64,000 nucleotides of DNA. It comes from Collimonas silvisoli. Its GTDB lineage: Bacteria > Pseudomonadota > Gammaproteobacteria > Burkholderiales > Burkholderiaceae_D. Each line of letters begins with the position of its first letter. The stretch's first letter is position 1. Location: the NCBI RefSeq assembly GCF_018305005.1, contig NZ_JAGQEG010000017.1, positions 1-64,000 of the forward strand. The letters are read 5' to 3'. Below are positions 18,380-26,753 of this stretch, piece by piece. The position numbers and the translations under genes were made by a program. The notes beneath the pieces were generated by a model that saw nothing but the letters and a program-made list of their open reading frames with translations, did not search any database and had not been told where the DNA came from.

Positions 18380-19080
18380 TGCATCTCCGGAAAAAACGAT
18401 CCCAGTTTCGAAAAAAAGCGCGCCGACTCATTACCGCTGGAAAGCTGGCTGGACGACGCGTGTTTATCCCAGCTTGCGCCTGGAACGCCTGCCATGGCAG
18501 CGCCAGCGATCTCGTCCGGCGCAAGTGCCGCAGCCACCAGCGCAGCCGAAGCCGGGGCCAGGCCGGCATTCTCGGACTGGATCAGTTGCCAGCCATCGGC
18601 CGCCAGCGACATTGCGGTAAACGATTCTGGCAGCGGCGGCGTAGAACCGCCGACAAGTGCATCCACCTGCTGCAGACGTTCCAGCGCATGCGCTCCGACC
18701 GCAGCGAGCAGCTGCTCGCACTGGCTGCGGGCCACCACCCGGCGCAGGCTGGCCCGCGACCGGTACAGCGCACGCGCTGACAAGACCTTGCGCAAACCGG
18801 CGGCGTCCAGCAAAGCAAGCCGGTTGACGCTCACGCTCAGCTGGTCGATCGAAATGGCGCCTGGCAGCCAGACATGGCGGGCGGCGAGCCATATCCGGAC
18901 AGCGGCAGGAGTGCAAGCCTGGCGCCAACGCTGGCAATGAAGCTGCGCCTGGCGCGCCGCCTCCTCGCGCACCCTCGTGTCGTATCTGGCGGCCCAACCA
19001 TGCAGCTGGGCAAGCGTTGCCGGCCCGCTTTCCCTTTGGTCACTGGCTTCGCTGGCCTCGCTGACGTCGCCGGCATTCAA
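18364..19080 (-). CDS. sctK: T3SS sorting-platform protein SctK (HrpB4)
   Basis: 238 residues, Ala/Arg-rich, low sequence conservation. The WLAARHVWLPGAISIDQLSV segment and its place between sctJ and sctL match HrpB4, the Hrp2-family SctK. Starts within the last four bases of sctJ. Assigned mainly by synteny. Confidence 0.8.
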   Translation of the reverse strand: MNAGDVSEASEASDQRESGPATLAQLHGWAARYDTRVREEAARQAQLHCQRWRQACTPAAVRIWLAARHVWLPGAISIDQLSVSVNRLALLDAAGLRKVLSARALYRSRASLRRVVARSQCEQLLAAVGAHALERLQQVDALVGGSTPPLPESFTAMSLAADGWQLIQSENAGLAPASAALVAAALAPDEIAGAAMAGVPGASWDKHASSSQLSSGNESARFFSKLGSFFPEMQWLFG

Positions 19081-19847
19081 GACGGCTTGCTCCGCGAAAC
19101 CAAGGCACGCAATCCGCCTGGCGCCAGCTTGCGGAGCAGACCGTAGCGTCTGGCGGCAAACGCCAGCGCCGCGGCCAGAATTCCCGCAAAAAGCAACCCG
19201 GCTCCGATCAGCCAGCCGTCGCCGGCGTTGCGGCGCGCCGATCCCGCGGCCGGCAAGTCGGTGCCGGCAACCATCGTCACGCTGACGTTGTCGTAGGTCA
19301 GTCCTTCCACCGCATGCACGACCAGGTTCTTAATGCTCGGCACCAGCGAAGCGACATCGGTTCCAGGCAGGTACTTGACGAACACCGCTGCCGACGACGG
19401 CTTGACCTCGTTCGCCAACGGATCGTTATTCGGCAGGACGATCTGGACACTGGCGTAACTGACGCCGTCGATCCTTGAAAGCACCTCCGACAGCTGCTGC
19501 GATACGCCATAGATAAAACGCACCCGCTCTTCGGTAGGCGTGGAGATCAAGCCATCCTTCTTGAACATCTCGCCGAGATTTTCGTGCTTTTGATGGGGCA
19601 TCCCGTGCGAGCGCAGCACATTGATGGCCCGCGCAAAATCTTGCTCTTCTGCTTTCACCGACCAGCTTTTTCCGCTTTCGTCTTTCTGCTTGGATGCGGA
19701 AATGCCGGCGTCGAGCAGCGCCGCCAGCATGTCGTTGGCGTCGGCTTCGGACAGTTGCGCAAACAGCTGCTCGCTGCAACCGCTGATGAGCACGACGCTA
19801 AGCACAGCGATGCAGAGCCTGCGGACGAACGATGGATAGTGTGGCAT
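19077..19847 (-). CDS. sctJ: T3SS inner-ring lipoprotein SctJ (HrcJ)
   Basis: 256 residues. Signal peptide with lipobox ISGC (Cys24), then the YscJ/FliF fold: LSEADANDMLAALLDAGI, SYASVQIVLPNNDP, SSAAVFVKYLPG and VEGLTYDNVSV. A C-terminal membrane helix (LIGAGLLFAGILAAALAFAA) precedes a short basic tail. Forms the membrane-anchored MS-like ring. Confidence 0.95.
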   Translation of the reverse strand: MPHYPSFVRRLCIAVLSVVLISGCSEQLFAQLSEADANDMLAALLDAGISASKQKDESGKSWSVKAEEQDFARAINVLRSHGMPHQKHENLGEMFKKDGLISTPTEERVRFIYGVSQQLSEVLSRIDGVSYASVQIVLPNNDPLANEVKPSSAAVFVKYLPGTDVASLVPSIKNLVVHAVEGLTYDNVSVTMVAGTDLPAAGSARRNAGDGWLIGAGLLFAGILAAALAFAARRYGLLRKLAPGGLRALVSRSKPS

Positions 19848-19856
19848 CTGGCCCTC

Positions 19857-20276
19857 CTACTGATTCTTGACCAAGGTCTGTATGGCGCCCTTGCTGCCTT
19901 GCGCAAGCGTTTGCCCGAGATAAAGCTTTGCCGTCAAGGTGGCCACGTCAAGCTGTACCTTTACCGATTGGGCCACCACCTCTTGCATGCTCATCTTGTC
20001 GGCGCCCGCTGCGAAGGCGTCGACCTTGTTGGTCAATGCCCCCATGGCCTGGTCTTGTTGCGTAATCATTTGCGATACCGCAGAAGGTCCCTGGAAATGC
20101 GTCACGCTTTGCGGCGAAAGACGCGCTTGCTCGAACTTGGCGCGGAATTGTTCGACCAGATCGCTGCGCGGCGCCGCCGGCGCGGCAGTTGCCGCGGTTT
20201 CCTTGACGGCGCCCGCACCGCCCTGCATCGCAGGTGTGCTTGAGATCGGCGGCAGTGGTGGAATTGTCATGCTCAT
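19857..20276 (-). CDS. sctI: T3SS inner rod protein SctI (HrpB2)
   Basis: 139 residues with a disordered Pro/Ala N-terminus and a helical C-terminus (MSMQEVVAQSVKVQLDVATLTAKLYLGQTLAQG) typical of HrpB2/SctI rod proteins. Lies between hrpB1 and sctJ with ten- and nine-base gaps and an SD GGAGAT before the ATG. Confidence 0.87.
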   Translation of the reverse strand: MSMTIPPLPPISSTPAMQGGAGAVKETAATAAPAAPRSDLVEQFRAKFEQARLSPQSVTHFQGPSAVSQMITQQDQAMGALTNKVDAFAAGADKMSMQEVVAQSVKVQLDVATLTAKLYLGQTLAQGSKGAIQTLVKNQ

Positions 20277-20286
20277 ATTGATCTCC

Positions 20287-20757
20287 TTAAGCGCGCAGAT
20301 GCCGGCGCTGTAGCAAAAATTGCAATTGACTTTGATCGATCTGCGCCACAGGCGGCCGTTTCGCCGTCTTGTCGCCTGCCTGCCCCATCAGGGTAGTCAT
20401 GAGCTCGATCGAGTCGGCATCCTCCTTGCCCGACATGACTTCGTTTGCATAGTGACGCCAGGACTCATCGTTCTGATTGGCCAGGCAGATCGCCAGCAGC
20501 GAACTGACGTAAGGGCCGAACGATCCTCGCAAAGGCTGCTGTTCCAGCTCTCGCAACAGACGCACGGCGTCGGAGAAACGCCTTTGACGGATCAATATCC
20601 AGGCGTCGTACGCGCGCAGTTCGATAAAACCCGGCCGCATCAGGTGCACCGCCGCCAGCAGGCGCTCGGTTGGCTCGATATAGTTGTGCTTGGCGCCGAA
20701 CATCAATAGTTCGATCAGCCCAGTTAACAGCTCGTTACTGCAATTTCCCATCTTCAT
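20287..20757 (-). CDS. hrpB1: HrpB1/HrpK family T3SS protein
   Basis: 156 residues from ATG 20757 (a longer frame starts at 20787). Matches the HrpB1/HrpK family: LLTGLIELLMFGAKHNYIEPTERLLAAV, MRPGFIELRAYDAWILIRQRRFSDAVRLLRELE. TPR-like fold, periplasmic assembly factor in Xanthomonas. First gene of the hrpB1-sctI-J-K-L-N-O-T operon, with a PIP promoter at 20868-20892. Confidence 0.9.
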   Translation of the reverse strand: MKMGNCSNELLTGLIELLMFGAKHNYIEPTERLLAAVHLMRPGFIELRAYDAWILIRQRRFSDAVRLLRELEQQPLRGSFGPYVSSLLAICLANQNDESWRHYANEVMSGKEDADSIELMTTLMGQAGDKTAKRPPVAQIDQSQLQFLLQRRHLRA

Positions 20758-20830
20758 ATCCGGCTCCTCGAAGAAAAACCTCCGCACGCCGCCTTGAGAA
20801 CAGCACGCACTACGCGGTAGGTAGTAGCGG

Positions 20831-20892
20831 AAGGTAAATCAACTTGGCAGCCGTTGCCGCTGCAGATACGAACCGGCATCGCAACTAGCGAA
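20831..20892 (-). promoter_or_regulatory. PIP/hrpII promoter of the hrpB1-sctT operon
   Basis: Minus strand TTCGC-N15-TTCGT at 20892-20868, 31 bases, then TACCTT (YANNNT) at 20836-20831. Start of hrpB1 is 74 bases beyond the -10. The divergent sctU box lies 80 bases away. Confidence 0.8.
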
Positions 20893-20972
20893 ACATCGCA
20901 CTTCGCCGCAAAGGCCGGAAGGCCGGGCCAGGATATCGCGGCAACTTCCCGAAGACGGCAATGCCCTCCTGC

Positions 20973-21034
20973 TTCGCCACAACGCGCATCGGTTCGCATT
21001 CACGCTCTTGCCGGCCGCGCGCCGGCGCGACAAT
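20973..21034 (+). promoter_or_regulatory. PIP/hrpII promoter of the sctU operon
   Basis: Perfect TTCGC-N15-TTCGC at 20973-20997, then GACAAT at 21029-21034 (31 bases; G instead of the consensus Y). sctU starts 75 bases further on. Confidence 0.85.
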
Positions 21035-21038
21035 CGCT

Positions 21039-21073
21039 GCACATCTTCGCGGCACATCTTCGCTGCACATCTT
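21039..21073 (+). repeat. Three tandem 13-bp units in the sctU leader
   Basis: GCACATCTTCGC plus one base, repeated at 21039, 21052 and 21065 (last unit truncated after GCACATCTT). Two units contain TTCGC, the PIP half-site. Located between the -10 and the sctU start. Confidence 0.75.
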
Positions 21074-21108
21074 ATTAATCGCTCCACACCTTATTTCGGT
21101 ATACATCC

Positions 21109-22176
21109 ATGTCCGACGAAAAAACCGAAGAACCCAGCGAAAAGAAACTGACCGACGCCCGGCGCGACGGCGAAACGTCGAAAAGCCAGGATTTGCCGTT
21201 CGCGGCAATTCTGTTCAGCGCGGCGATCGGTTTTTCGCTGGGCGGTCCGGTCATGACAGAACAATTGCGTTTGCTGCTGCGCATGGGGCTCGACGTTGCG
21301 AATGCACAATCGGAAAACTTTAGCTATACCGATGCGCTAGTGACTGCCGGCACACGCGGCTTGGCTATTTGTCTACCCATAGCGCTGCTCGCCGCACTGA
21401 TTTCGGCTGCTGTCATCGCTGCACAAGTCGGATTGCAACTCGCCTTCAAGCCGCTGGAACTGAAATTCAATTCAATCAACCCGGCATCGGGACTGAAGCG
21501 GATCTTTTCGATGCGCTCGATGATTGAACTGGCCAACACCGTGGTCAAAGCTTGCATTTTGAGCACGGTATTGTGGAAGACCGTGCTGATACTGATGCCA
21601 TTGCTGATTGGGGTCGTCTACCAGCCGATCCTGGGATTGGACAGCATCGCCTGGGGCGCCTTATGCAAGATGCTCGCCATCTCTGCCGTCGTTTTCCTGG
21701 TGATAGGCACGGCCGACTTTGCTATCCAGCGCTGGTTGTTCATCAGGGACCACCGCATGAGCAAGGATGAAGTCAAACGGGAGAACAAGGAAAGCAACGG
21801 CAATCCGCAAATCAAGCAAGAGCTGCGCAAACTGTCAAAAGAACTTGCCAACGCGCCGCAGAAATCGCATGTGGGGCAGGCGAATGTCGTGGTCGTCAAT
21901 CCGACCCACTACGCTGTCGCCCTGCGCTACGCGCCTGAAGAATGCGGCTTGCCGCGCGTCATCGCCAAGGGCACCGATGACGAAGCACGCGTCATCCGTG
22001 AACTGGCAACCCTGCATGGCGTTCCGATTGTCGGTAACCCGCCATTGGCCCGCGCGCTTTATCTGGTTGCTCTAGAAGACACGATCCCCGAACCCCTTTT
22101 CGACGCGGTGGCAGCAGTGCTGGCCTGGGTTGACGATATGGGTAAAGGCCACACCACAGCTGTCAATCCAGCTTGA
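21109..22176 (+). CDS. sctU: T3SS substrate-switch protein SctU (HrcU)
   Basis: 355 residues. Starts with the family signature MSDEKTEEPSEKKLTDARRDGE, has four membrane segments, and the autocleavage motif NPTH at 264-267 (VVVNPTHYAVALRY) is intact. Cleavage between Asn264 and Pro265 switches export from rod/needle or pilus subunits to later substrates. First gene of the plus-strand operon. Confidence 0.97.
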   Translation: MSDEKTEEPSEKKLTDARRDGETSKSQDLPFAAILFSAAIGFSLGGPVMTEQLRLLLRMGLDVANAQSENFSYTDALVTAGTRGLAICLPIALLAALISAAVIAAQVGLQLAFKPLELKFNSINPASGLKRIFSMRSMIELANTVVKACILSTVLWKTVLILMPLLIGVVYQPILGLDSIAWGALCKMLAISAVVFLVIGTADFAIQRWLFIRDHRMSKDEVKRENKESNGNPQIKQELRKLSKELANAPQKSHVGQANVVVVNPTHYAVALRYAPEECGLPRVIAKGTDDEARVIRELATLHGVPIVGNPPLARALYLVALEDTIPEPLFDAVAAVLAWVDDMGKGHTTAVNPA

Positions 22177-22187
22177 AGGAGATTTAC

Positions 22188-24110
22188 ATGAAATCGTCGC
22201 GCCTCTTCAATATCAGCGGCGAAGTCGGCATCGTAGCGCTGGTGATCTCGGTTATCGCTCTGATGATCCTGCCTTTGCCCACTTTTCTGATCGATATGCT
22301 GCTGGGCCTGAATATCACCATCAGCATCGTGCTGCTGATGGTGACGATGTACATTCCCAGCGCCACATCGCTGTCGGCCTTTCCATCCCTGCTGTTGTTT
22401 ACCACCTTGTTCCGTCTGTCGCTTAACATAGCCTCGACCAAATCGATCTTGCTTAACGCCGAAGCCGGCCACATTATCGAGAGCTTTGGCGAACTGGTTG
22501 TCGGCGGCAATCTGGTGGTCGGGCTGGTGGTGTTCCTGATCATCGCAACCGTGCAGTTCATTGTCATCGCAAAGGGCTCGGAACGGGTGGCGGAGGTGGG
22601 CGCGCGTTTCACCCTGGATGCAATGCCGGGCAAGCAGATGAGCATTGACGCCGACGTCAAGGCAGGCAATCTTTCGGTCGAAGACGCCAGGCAGCGGCGT
22701 GCGCTGCTGGCCATCGAGAGCCAGCTGCATGGCGGCATGGACGGCGCGATGAAGTTCGTCAAGGGAGATGCGATCGCCGGTGTGGTCATCACCATGGTTA
22801 ACATCCTGGCCGGCATGGTGATCGGCGTCAGCTACCACGGCATGAGCGCCGGCGAAGCTGCCAACCGCTTTTCCGTGCTTTCCATCGGCGATGCGATGGT
22901 TTCGCAAATTCCATCGCTGCTGATCTCGGTCGCGGCCGGCATTTTGATCACACGCGTGGCTGACGAACACAGCCGGCCGCGCTCGCTAGGCATGGATATC
23001 GCATCGCAGCTGTCCACCAACGCGAATGCCTTGTTCAGCGCTTCGGCAATGCTGTGCGGGTTCGCATTGGTGCCAGGCTTTCCGACCACCTTGTTCCTGG
23101 TATTGGCGGTCGCGATCTTCGCCGGCGGCTACAATTTGCGCCGCAAGCAGCGGCAAACTCAGCCCGATTCCGGGACCGAACTCTCCGCTCTGCTCACCGA
23201 CGGCGTCAAAGGCAGCGCGCCAAGCATCGCGCAGCACGCTCCAGCGTTCGCCGTGCCGCTGTCCTTGCGCTTATCGAAAAACCTGACCGGCCGGCTCGAC
23301 GAGACGGCCTTGAATCAGGCCCTGAACGACATACGGCTGCGGCTGGTAGAAGAACTTGGCTTGCCTTTTCCGCGCACTGCGGTTTGGACCGCCGACAATT
23401 TGCCCGGCATGTCCTACCAAATCCTGCTGCAAGAAGTGCCGTTGCCGCCGGTAGAGATGGCGGAGTCGGTCAGTCAACGCGAACAGGCGCTGGTAGACGA
23501 TGTTTTCGATTCGGTGCGGCGTGAAGCGCACCTCTTCGTCGGACTGCAAGAGACGCAGTGGATACTGGACCGCGTCGGCGCCGAGTATCCGGGCCTGGTG
23601 GCAGAGGTGCAGAAAGTCTCGACCGTGCCGAAGATAGCGGAAGTATTCAGGCGTCTTCTCGAAGAGCACGTACCCATCCGGAATATCCGGGCAATCCTGG
23701 AAAGCCTGGCTGCATGGGGCGCCAAGGAAAAAGACGTTCTGATGCTGACCGAATACGTGCGCGGCGATCTCGGCCGCTTCATCGCCCACCGCGCGACGGC
23801 AGGCACCGGAAAAATGCAGGCGATCGTGCTCGACGCCGACGTCGAACAGACGATTCGCCAGGCTATCAAGCCCACCCCGGCGGGCAATTTCCTGACTCTT
23901 GAACCGCAACAAATCGACGCGCTGCTGGAGTCTGTCCAAAGCGCCGTCGGCAGCGAACCTGCGGCTGGCGTCGCGGTTGTTACGGCAATGGATATCCGAC
24001 GTTACTTCCGGCGCATGATCGAGCAAGGCTTTCCAGCACTGCAGGTGTATTCATTCCAGGAGCTGGGAGCGAATGTCGAGCTGCAGCCGGTCGGCGTGGT
24101 TAATCTCTAA
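22188..24110 (+). CDS. sctV: T3SS major export apparatus protein SctV (HrcV)
   Basis: 640 residues from ATG 22188, placed after the AAGGAG SD; the TTG at 22173 is upstream of it and unlikely. N-terminal half has about eight membrane segments and the FHIPEP family region (ARFTLDAMPGKQMSIDADVKAG); the C-terminal half forms the cytoplasmic nonameric ring (ILEPQQ-like LEPQQIDALLESVQ; DIRRYFRRMIEQGFPALQVYSFQEL). Export gate and chaperone docking. 11 bases after sctU. Confidence 0.97.
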   Translation: MKSSRLFNISGEVGIVALVISVIALMILPLPTFLIDMLLGLNITISIVLLMVTMYIPSATSLSAFPSLLLFTTLFRLSLNIASTKSILLNAEAGHIIESFGELVVGGNLVVGLVVFLIIATVQFIVIAKGSERVAEVGARFTLDAMPGKQMSIDADVKAGNLSVEDARQRRALLAIESQLHGGMDGAMKFVKGDAIAGVVITMVNILAGMVIGVSYHGMSAGEAANRFSVLSIGDAMVSQIPSLLISVAAGILITRVADEHSRPRSLGMDIASQLSTNANALFSASAMLCGFALVPGFPTTLFLVLAVAIFAGGYNLRRKQRQTQPDSGTELSALLTDGVKGSAPSIAQHAPAFAVPLSLRLSKNLTGRLDETALNQALNDIRLRLVEELGLPFPRTAVWTADNLPGMSYQILLQEVPLPPVEMAESVSQREQALVDDVFDSVRREAHLFVGLQETQWILDRVGAEYPGLVAEVQKVSTVPKIAEVFRRLLEEHVPIRNIRAILESLAAWGAKEKDVLMLTEYVRGDLGRFIAHRATAGTGKMQAIVLDADVEQTIRQAIKPTPAGNFLTLEPQQIDALLESVQSAVGSEPAAGVAVVTAMDIRRYFRRMIEQGFPALQVYSFQELGANVELQPVGVVNL

Positions 24111-24112
24111 CC

Positions 24113-24745
24113 ATGGACAACCGCTTCCGGCAGGCCCGCGAATTGCGGGTCCTGCGACTTTCCGCAGCGCATTCCGACACGGCCCCAAGCCGGCCCGCAC
24201 GGCAGCGAACGGCGCGTTTCAACACACTTCTCGGCGCCGCCCGGCAATCGCTGACGGATAGTCCCTACGCTGGGTCCGAAGATCGATCGACGGATGACGA
24301 CGCGGACCAGCGGGATGACGCTCCGCCAGTCATGGCGGACCAGGACAGCCAAGCTGCGGCTGTGGCCGCGACTGCGGCAGCCGCGGCCGGCAGCGACGCC
24401 GAGCGGGATGCGCTCGCCGCCCTGCGCGCGCACATGATCCGGCAATGCTCTCAGGCGGCGGAGGCCGACCTGGTAGTCGAGCATCTGGCTGAGCGAATCG
24501 CCAACTTCTGTTCGTCGCCGGCGGTTCAGGGAGGCGGGATCTGGGAAGTAGTCATCGTGCTTAATCCTGCCATCCTGCCTGAGACCAGCCTGCAATTGAA
24601 ACTTTCGCCATTCCGGCTGTCGCTTCGCTTCGACTGCGGTAATGCACGGGCCAATGACCTAATCTGCTTGAACACAGACGCATTGCAACAGCGTCTGCGT
24701 TCCCGGCTCGGCGCCAGTCTCGATATTGACATCGAGGCGGCCTGA
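24113..24745 (+). CDS. hpaP: T3SS control protein HpaP/SctP
   Basis: 210 residues, disordered Arg/Asp/Ala-rich first half and a folded C-terminus (GGGIWEVVIVLNPAILPETSLQLKLSPFRLSLRFDC). Location immediately after sctV (two bases) and before sctQ is that of hpaP, whose product binds SctU and controls substrate switching. Confidence 0.85.
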   Translation: MDNRFRQARELRVLRLSAAHSDTAPSRPARQRTARFNTLLGAARQSLTDSPYAGSEDRSTDDDADQRDDAPPVMADQDSQAAAVAATAAAAAGSDAERDALAALRAHMIRQCSQAAEADLVVEHLAERIANFCSSPAVQGGGIWEVVIVLNPAILPETSLQLKLSPFRLSLRFDCGNARANDLICLNTDALQQRLRSRLGASLDIDIEAA

Positions 24746-24771
24746 AGCCTTCTGAAAAGAGATGGATTCCT

Positions 24772-25857
24772 ATGAATGAACAAGTCGCGGCAACACCCAT
24801 CGGCAACTGCTTGCGCTCCTATCCGGCAGCGTTGGCTAGCCTGTCCCGAGGCTTATTCGACGCGCGCAGCACGATGCGCATTGCGGCCCGCGCCGCGGGC
24901 ATCGAACTGCGTGCGATGCCGGCAGCATCGGTCAGCTTCAAACGCGCTGCAACGCTGCGCCTGGATTCTGCCTACGGCGTCCTGACCGCCCTGGTCGATC
25001 TGGCCGGTCATCCGGCGCTTGAAGCGATCGCGCTCGACAGCGACCGCCAAAGGCGTACGGCACTGGCCAATCTATGGCTGGCGCCGCTGCTCGAAAAACT
25101 GGCGGCGAACGGCTATCCGCAGCCAACCGTTGCGGACCTGACGCTGACCGGCGAATCGACGCTGGCGCAGGGGCTGGCATTTGAATTCCAACACGCGTCG
25201 GCAGGCACTTGCCCCGGTGTTACTGACGTTGCTGTCATTGTCGACCTGCCGTCACCGCTGGCGACGCTGCTCGAACGGCAATGGCTGACTGTCTTCAGCA
25301 CCACGCAAGCCTTACCCGCACTATCCCTGCCCACGCATCTGCGGCTGCGCAGCCGCAATTGCAGCCAGGCCTTGCTTGCTTCTTTGCGCTGCGGCGACAT
25401 CTTGCTCGGCTGGCAGCCGCGCGGAAATTATGTGCGCGGCGCGCCTATCGACAACGTAGCGCTGCGCTGGGGCGTCAGCAACGGCTGGTGCGCCGGCGCG
25501 CTGGCAAGCGTCGCGGCACACACCATTACCCTGGAGAACAAACCTATGACGACGACCTACAATCTAGACAACGACCAGCCTGCGGACCAAGAAGCGGTAG
25601 AAGCGGCGGAGCAGATCGATGTCGGACAGCTCGAGATTCCGGTCCATCTTGAGATTGTCACGCTCAATTTGCCCATAGCGCAAATCGCCGCGCTGGAACC
25701 CGGCTGCATCCTGGAACTTCCAGTGCCGGTAGACGATGCCCAGATCCGGCTGGTTTCGCACGGCCAGGTTCTTGCATTTGGCGAACTGGTAGCAGTCGGC
25801 GGCCAGTTGGGCCTGCAAATCCACCGCATGGCAGAGCGCAATGAGCGGAACTCCTGA
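24772..25857 (+). CDS. sctQ: T3SS sorting-platform (C-ring) protein SctQ (HrcQ)
   Basis: 361 residues with a C-terminal SpoA domain (about 285-355: EIPVHLEIVTLNLPIAQIAALEPGCILELPVP ... GELVAVGGQLGLQI). Overlaps sctR by 17 bases. An in-frame ATG at 25546 (residue 259) preceded by GGAG eight bases upstream could direct synthesis of a separate ~103-residue SpoA-containing C-terminal product, as known for several SctQ proteins. Confidence 0.92.
   Translation: MNEQVAATPIGNCLRSYPAALASLSRGLFDARSTMRIAARAAGIELRAMPAASVSFKRAATLRLDSAYGVLTALVDLAGHPALEAIALDSDRQRRTALANLWLAPLLEKLAANGYPQPTVADLTLTGESTLAQGLAFEFQHASAGTCPGVTDVAVIVDLPSPLATLLERQWLTVFSTTQALPALSLPTHLRLRSRNCSQALLASLRCGDILLGWQPRGNYVRGAPIDNVALRWGVSNGWCAGALASVAAHTITLENKPMTTTYNLDNDQPADQEAVEAAEQIDVGQLEIPVHLEIVTLNLPIAQIAALEPGCILELPVPVDDAQIRLVSHGQVLAFGELVAVGGQLGLQIHRMAERNERNS
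25546..25857 (+). CDS. Possible internal translation product SctQ-C
   Basis: In-frame ATG within sctQ (MTTTYNLDND...), SD GGAG at 25533-25536. It would give 103 residues containing the whole SpoA domain. SctQ homologues such as SpaO, YscQ and SsaQ are known to make such short forms. Predicted from sequence only. Confidence 0.5.
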   Translation: MTTTYNLDNDQPADQEAVEAAEQIDVGQLEIPVHLEIVTLNLPIAQIAALEPGCILELPVPVDDAQIRLVSHGQVLAFGELVAVGGQLGLQIHRMAERNERNS

Positions 25858-26488
25858 TATCGCGTCGCTGCTGATCGCAGCGCTCGCCCTTGCCATCTTG
25901 CCGTTCGCCGCGATGGTCGTCACGTCCTATACCAAAATCGTCGTCGTGCTCGGCCTGCTGCGTAACGCTCTCGGCTTGCAGCAGGTGCCGCCGACCTCGG
26001 TGCTGAACGGCGTCGCCATCATCATTTCATGCTTCGTGATGGCGCCGGTAGGCATGGAAGCTGTCAAGCACGCGCAGCTATCGAGCGAACAAACCGCCGG
26101 ATCGCAGATCATGCCATTGTTCGACGCGGCGCGCGAGCCGTTCCGCGCCTTTCTGCGCAAGCATACGGCTGAACGCGAGAAGGCGTTTTTCATGCGCTCG
26201 GCGCGCCAGATCTGGCCGCCAGAACGGGCCGCAGAGCTGAAGCAGGACGACTTGATCGTTCTGGCGCCGGCGTTCGTATTGAGTGAGCTGACTGCGGCTT
26301 TCAAGATCGGCTTCCTGCTATACCTGTGTTTCATCGTGATCGATCTGGTGATCGCCAACGTGCTGATGGCATTGGGGCTATCTCAGGTCAATCCGAGCAA
26401 CGTCGCGATCCCATTCAAGCTGCTGCTGTTCATATCGCTGGACGGCTGGTCCACCTTGGTCCATGGACTCATATCCACATATCGGTGA
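25841..26488 (+). CDS. sctR: T3SS export apparatus protein SctR (HrcR)
   Basis: 215 residues, FliP/SctR family. Signatures: MVVTSYTKIVVVLGLLRNALGLQQVPPTSVLNG and DDLIVLAPAFVLSELTAAFKIGFLLYLCFIVIDLVIANVLMALG. Four membrane segments; central export gate with SctS and SctT. Confidence 0.97.
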   Translation: MSGTPDIASLLIAALALAILPFAAMVVTSYTKIVVVLGLLRNALGLQQVPPTSVLNGVAIIISCFVMAPVGMEAVKHAQLSSEQTAGSQIMPLFDAAREPFRAFLRKHTAEREKAFFMRSARQIWPPERAAELKQDDLIVLAPAFVLSELTAAFKIGFLLYLCFIVIDLVIANVLMALGLSQVNPSNVAIPFKLLLFISLDGWSTLVHGLISTYR

Positions 26489-26492
26489 AGCT

Positions 26493-26753
26493 ATGGAATA
26501 CGACGCAATCACCCACCTGACGACGCAGGCCTTGACGCTGGCCCTGCTGGTATCGCTGCCTGTTGTCGGCGTCGCTGCAATCACCGGGTTGGTGATTGCT
26601 TTTCTGCAGGCGATTACCTCGCTGCAGGATTCCAGCATCTCGCAGGGCATTAAAATGATCGTCGTGACGGTCGTGGTGGTTATCGCCGCCCCCTGGGCCG
26701 CCGCCGCAATCCAGAACTATGCGCGTTCCGTGTTCCAGCTGATATTCCCATGA
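26493..26753 (+). CDS. sctS: T3SS export apparatus protein SctS (HrcS)
   Basis: 86 residues, two membrane helices (ALTLALLVSLPVVGVAAITGLVIAFLQA and MIVVTVVVVIAAPWAAAAIQNY), FliQ/SctS family. ATG 26493 follows GGTGAAG; a longer frame from 26463 overlaps sctR and is not needed. Confidence 0.96.
   Translation: MEYDAITHLTTQALTLALLVSLPVVGVAAITGLVIAFLQAITSLQDSSISQGIKMIVVTVVVVIAAPWAAAAIQNYARSVFQLIFP

Noticed and set aside
20888..20912. Imperfect PIP (TTTGC-N15-TTCGC) for hrpB1
   Set aside because: An overlapping fully consistent box at 20868-20892 with a correct -10 explains the promoter better.
22059..22970. 303-codon minus-strand frame
   Set aside because: Antisense to sctU and sctV; His/Asp/Gln-rich shadow composition.
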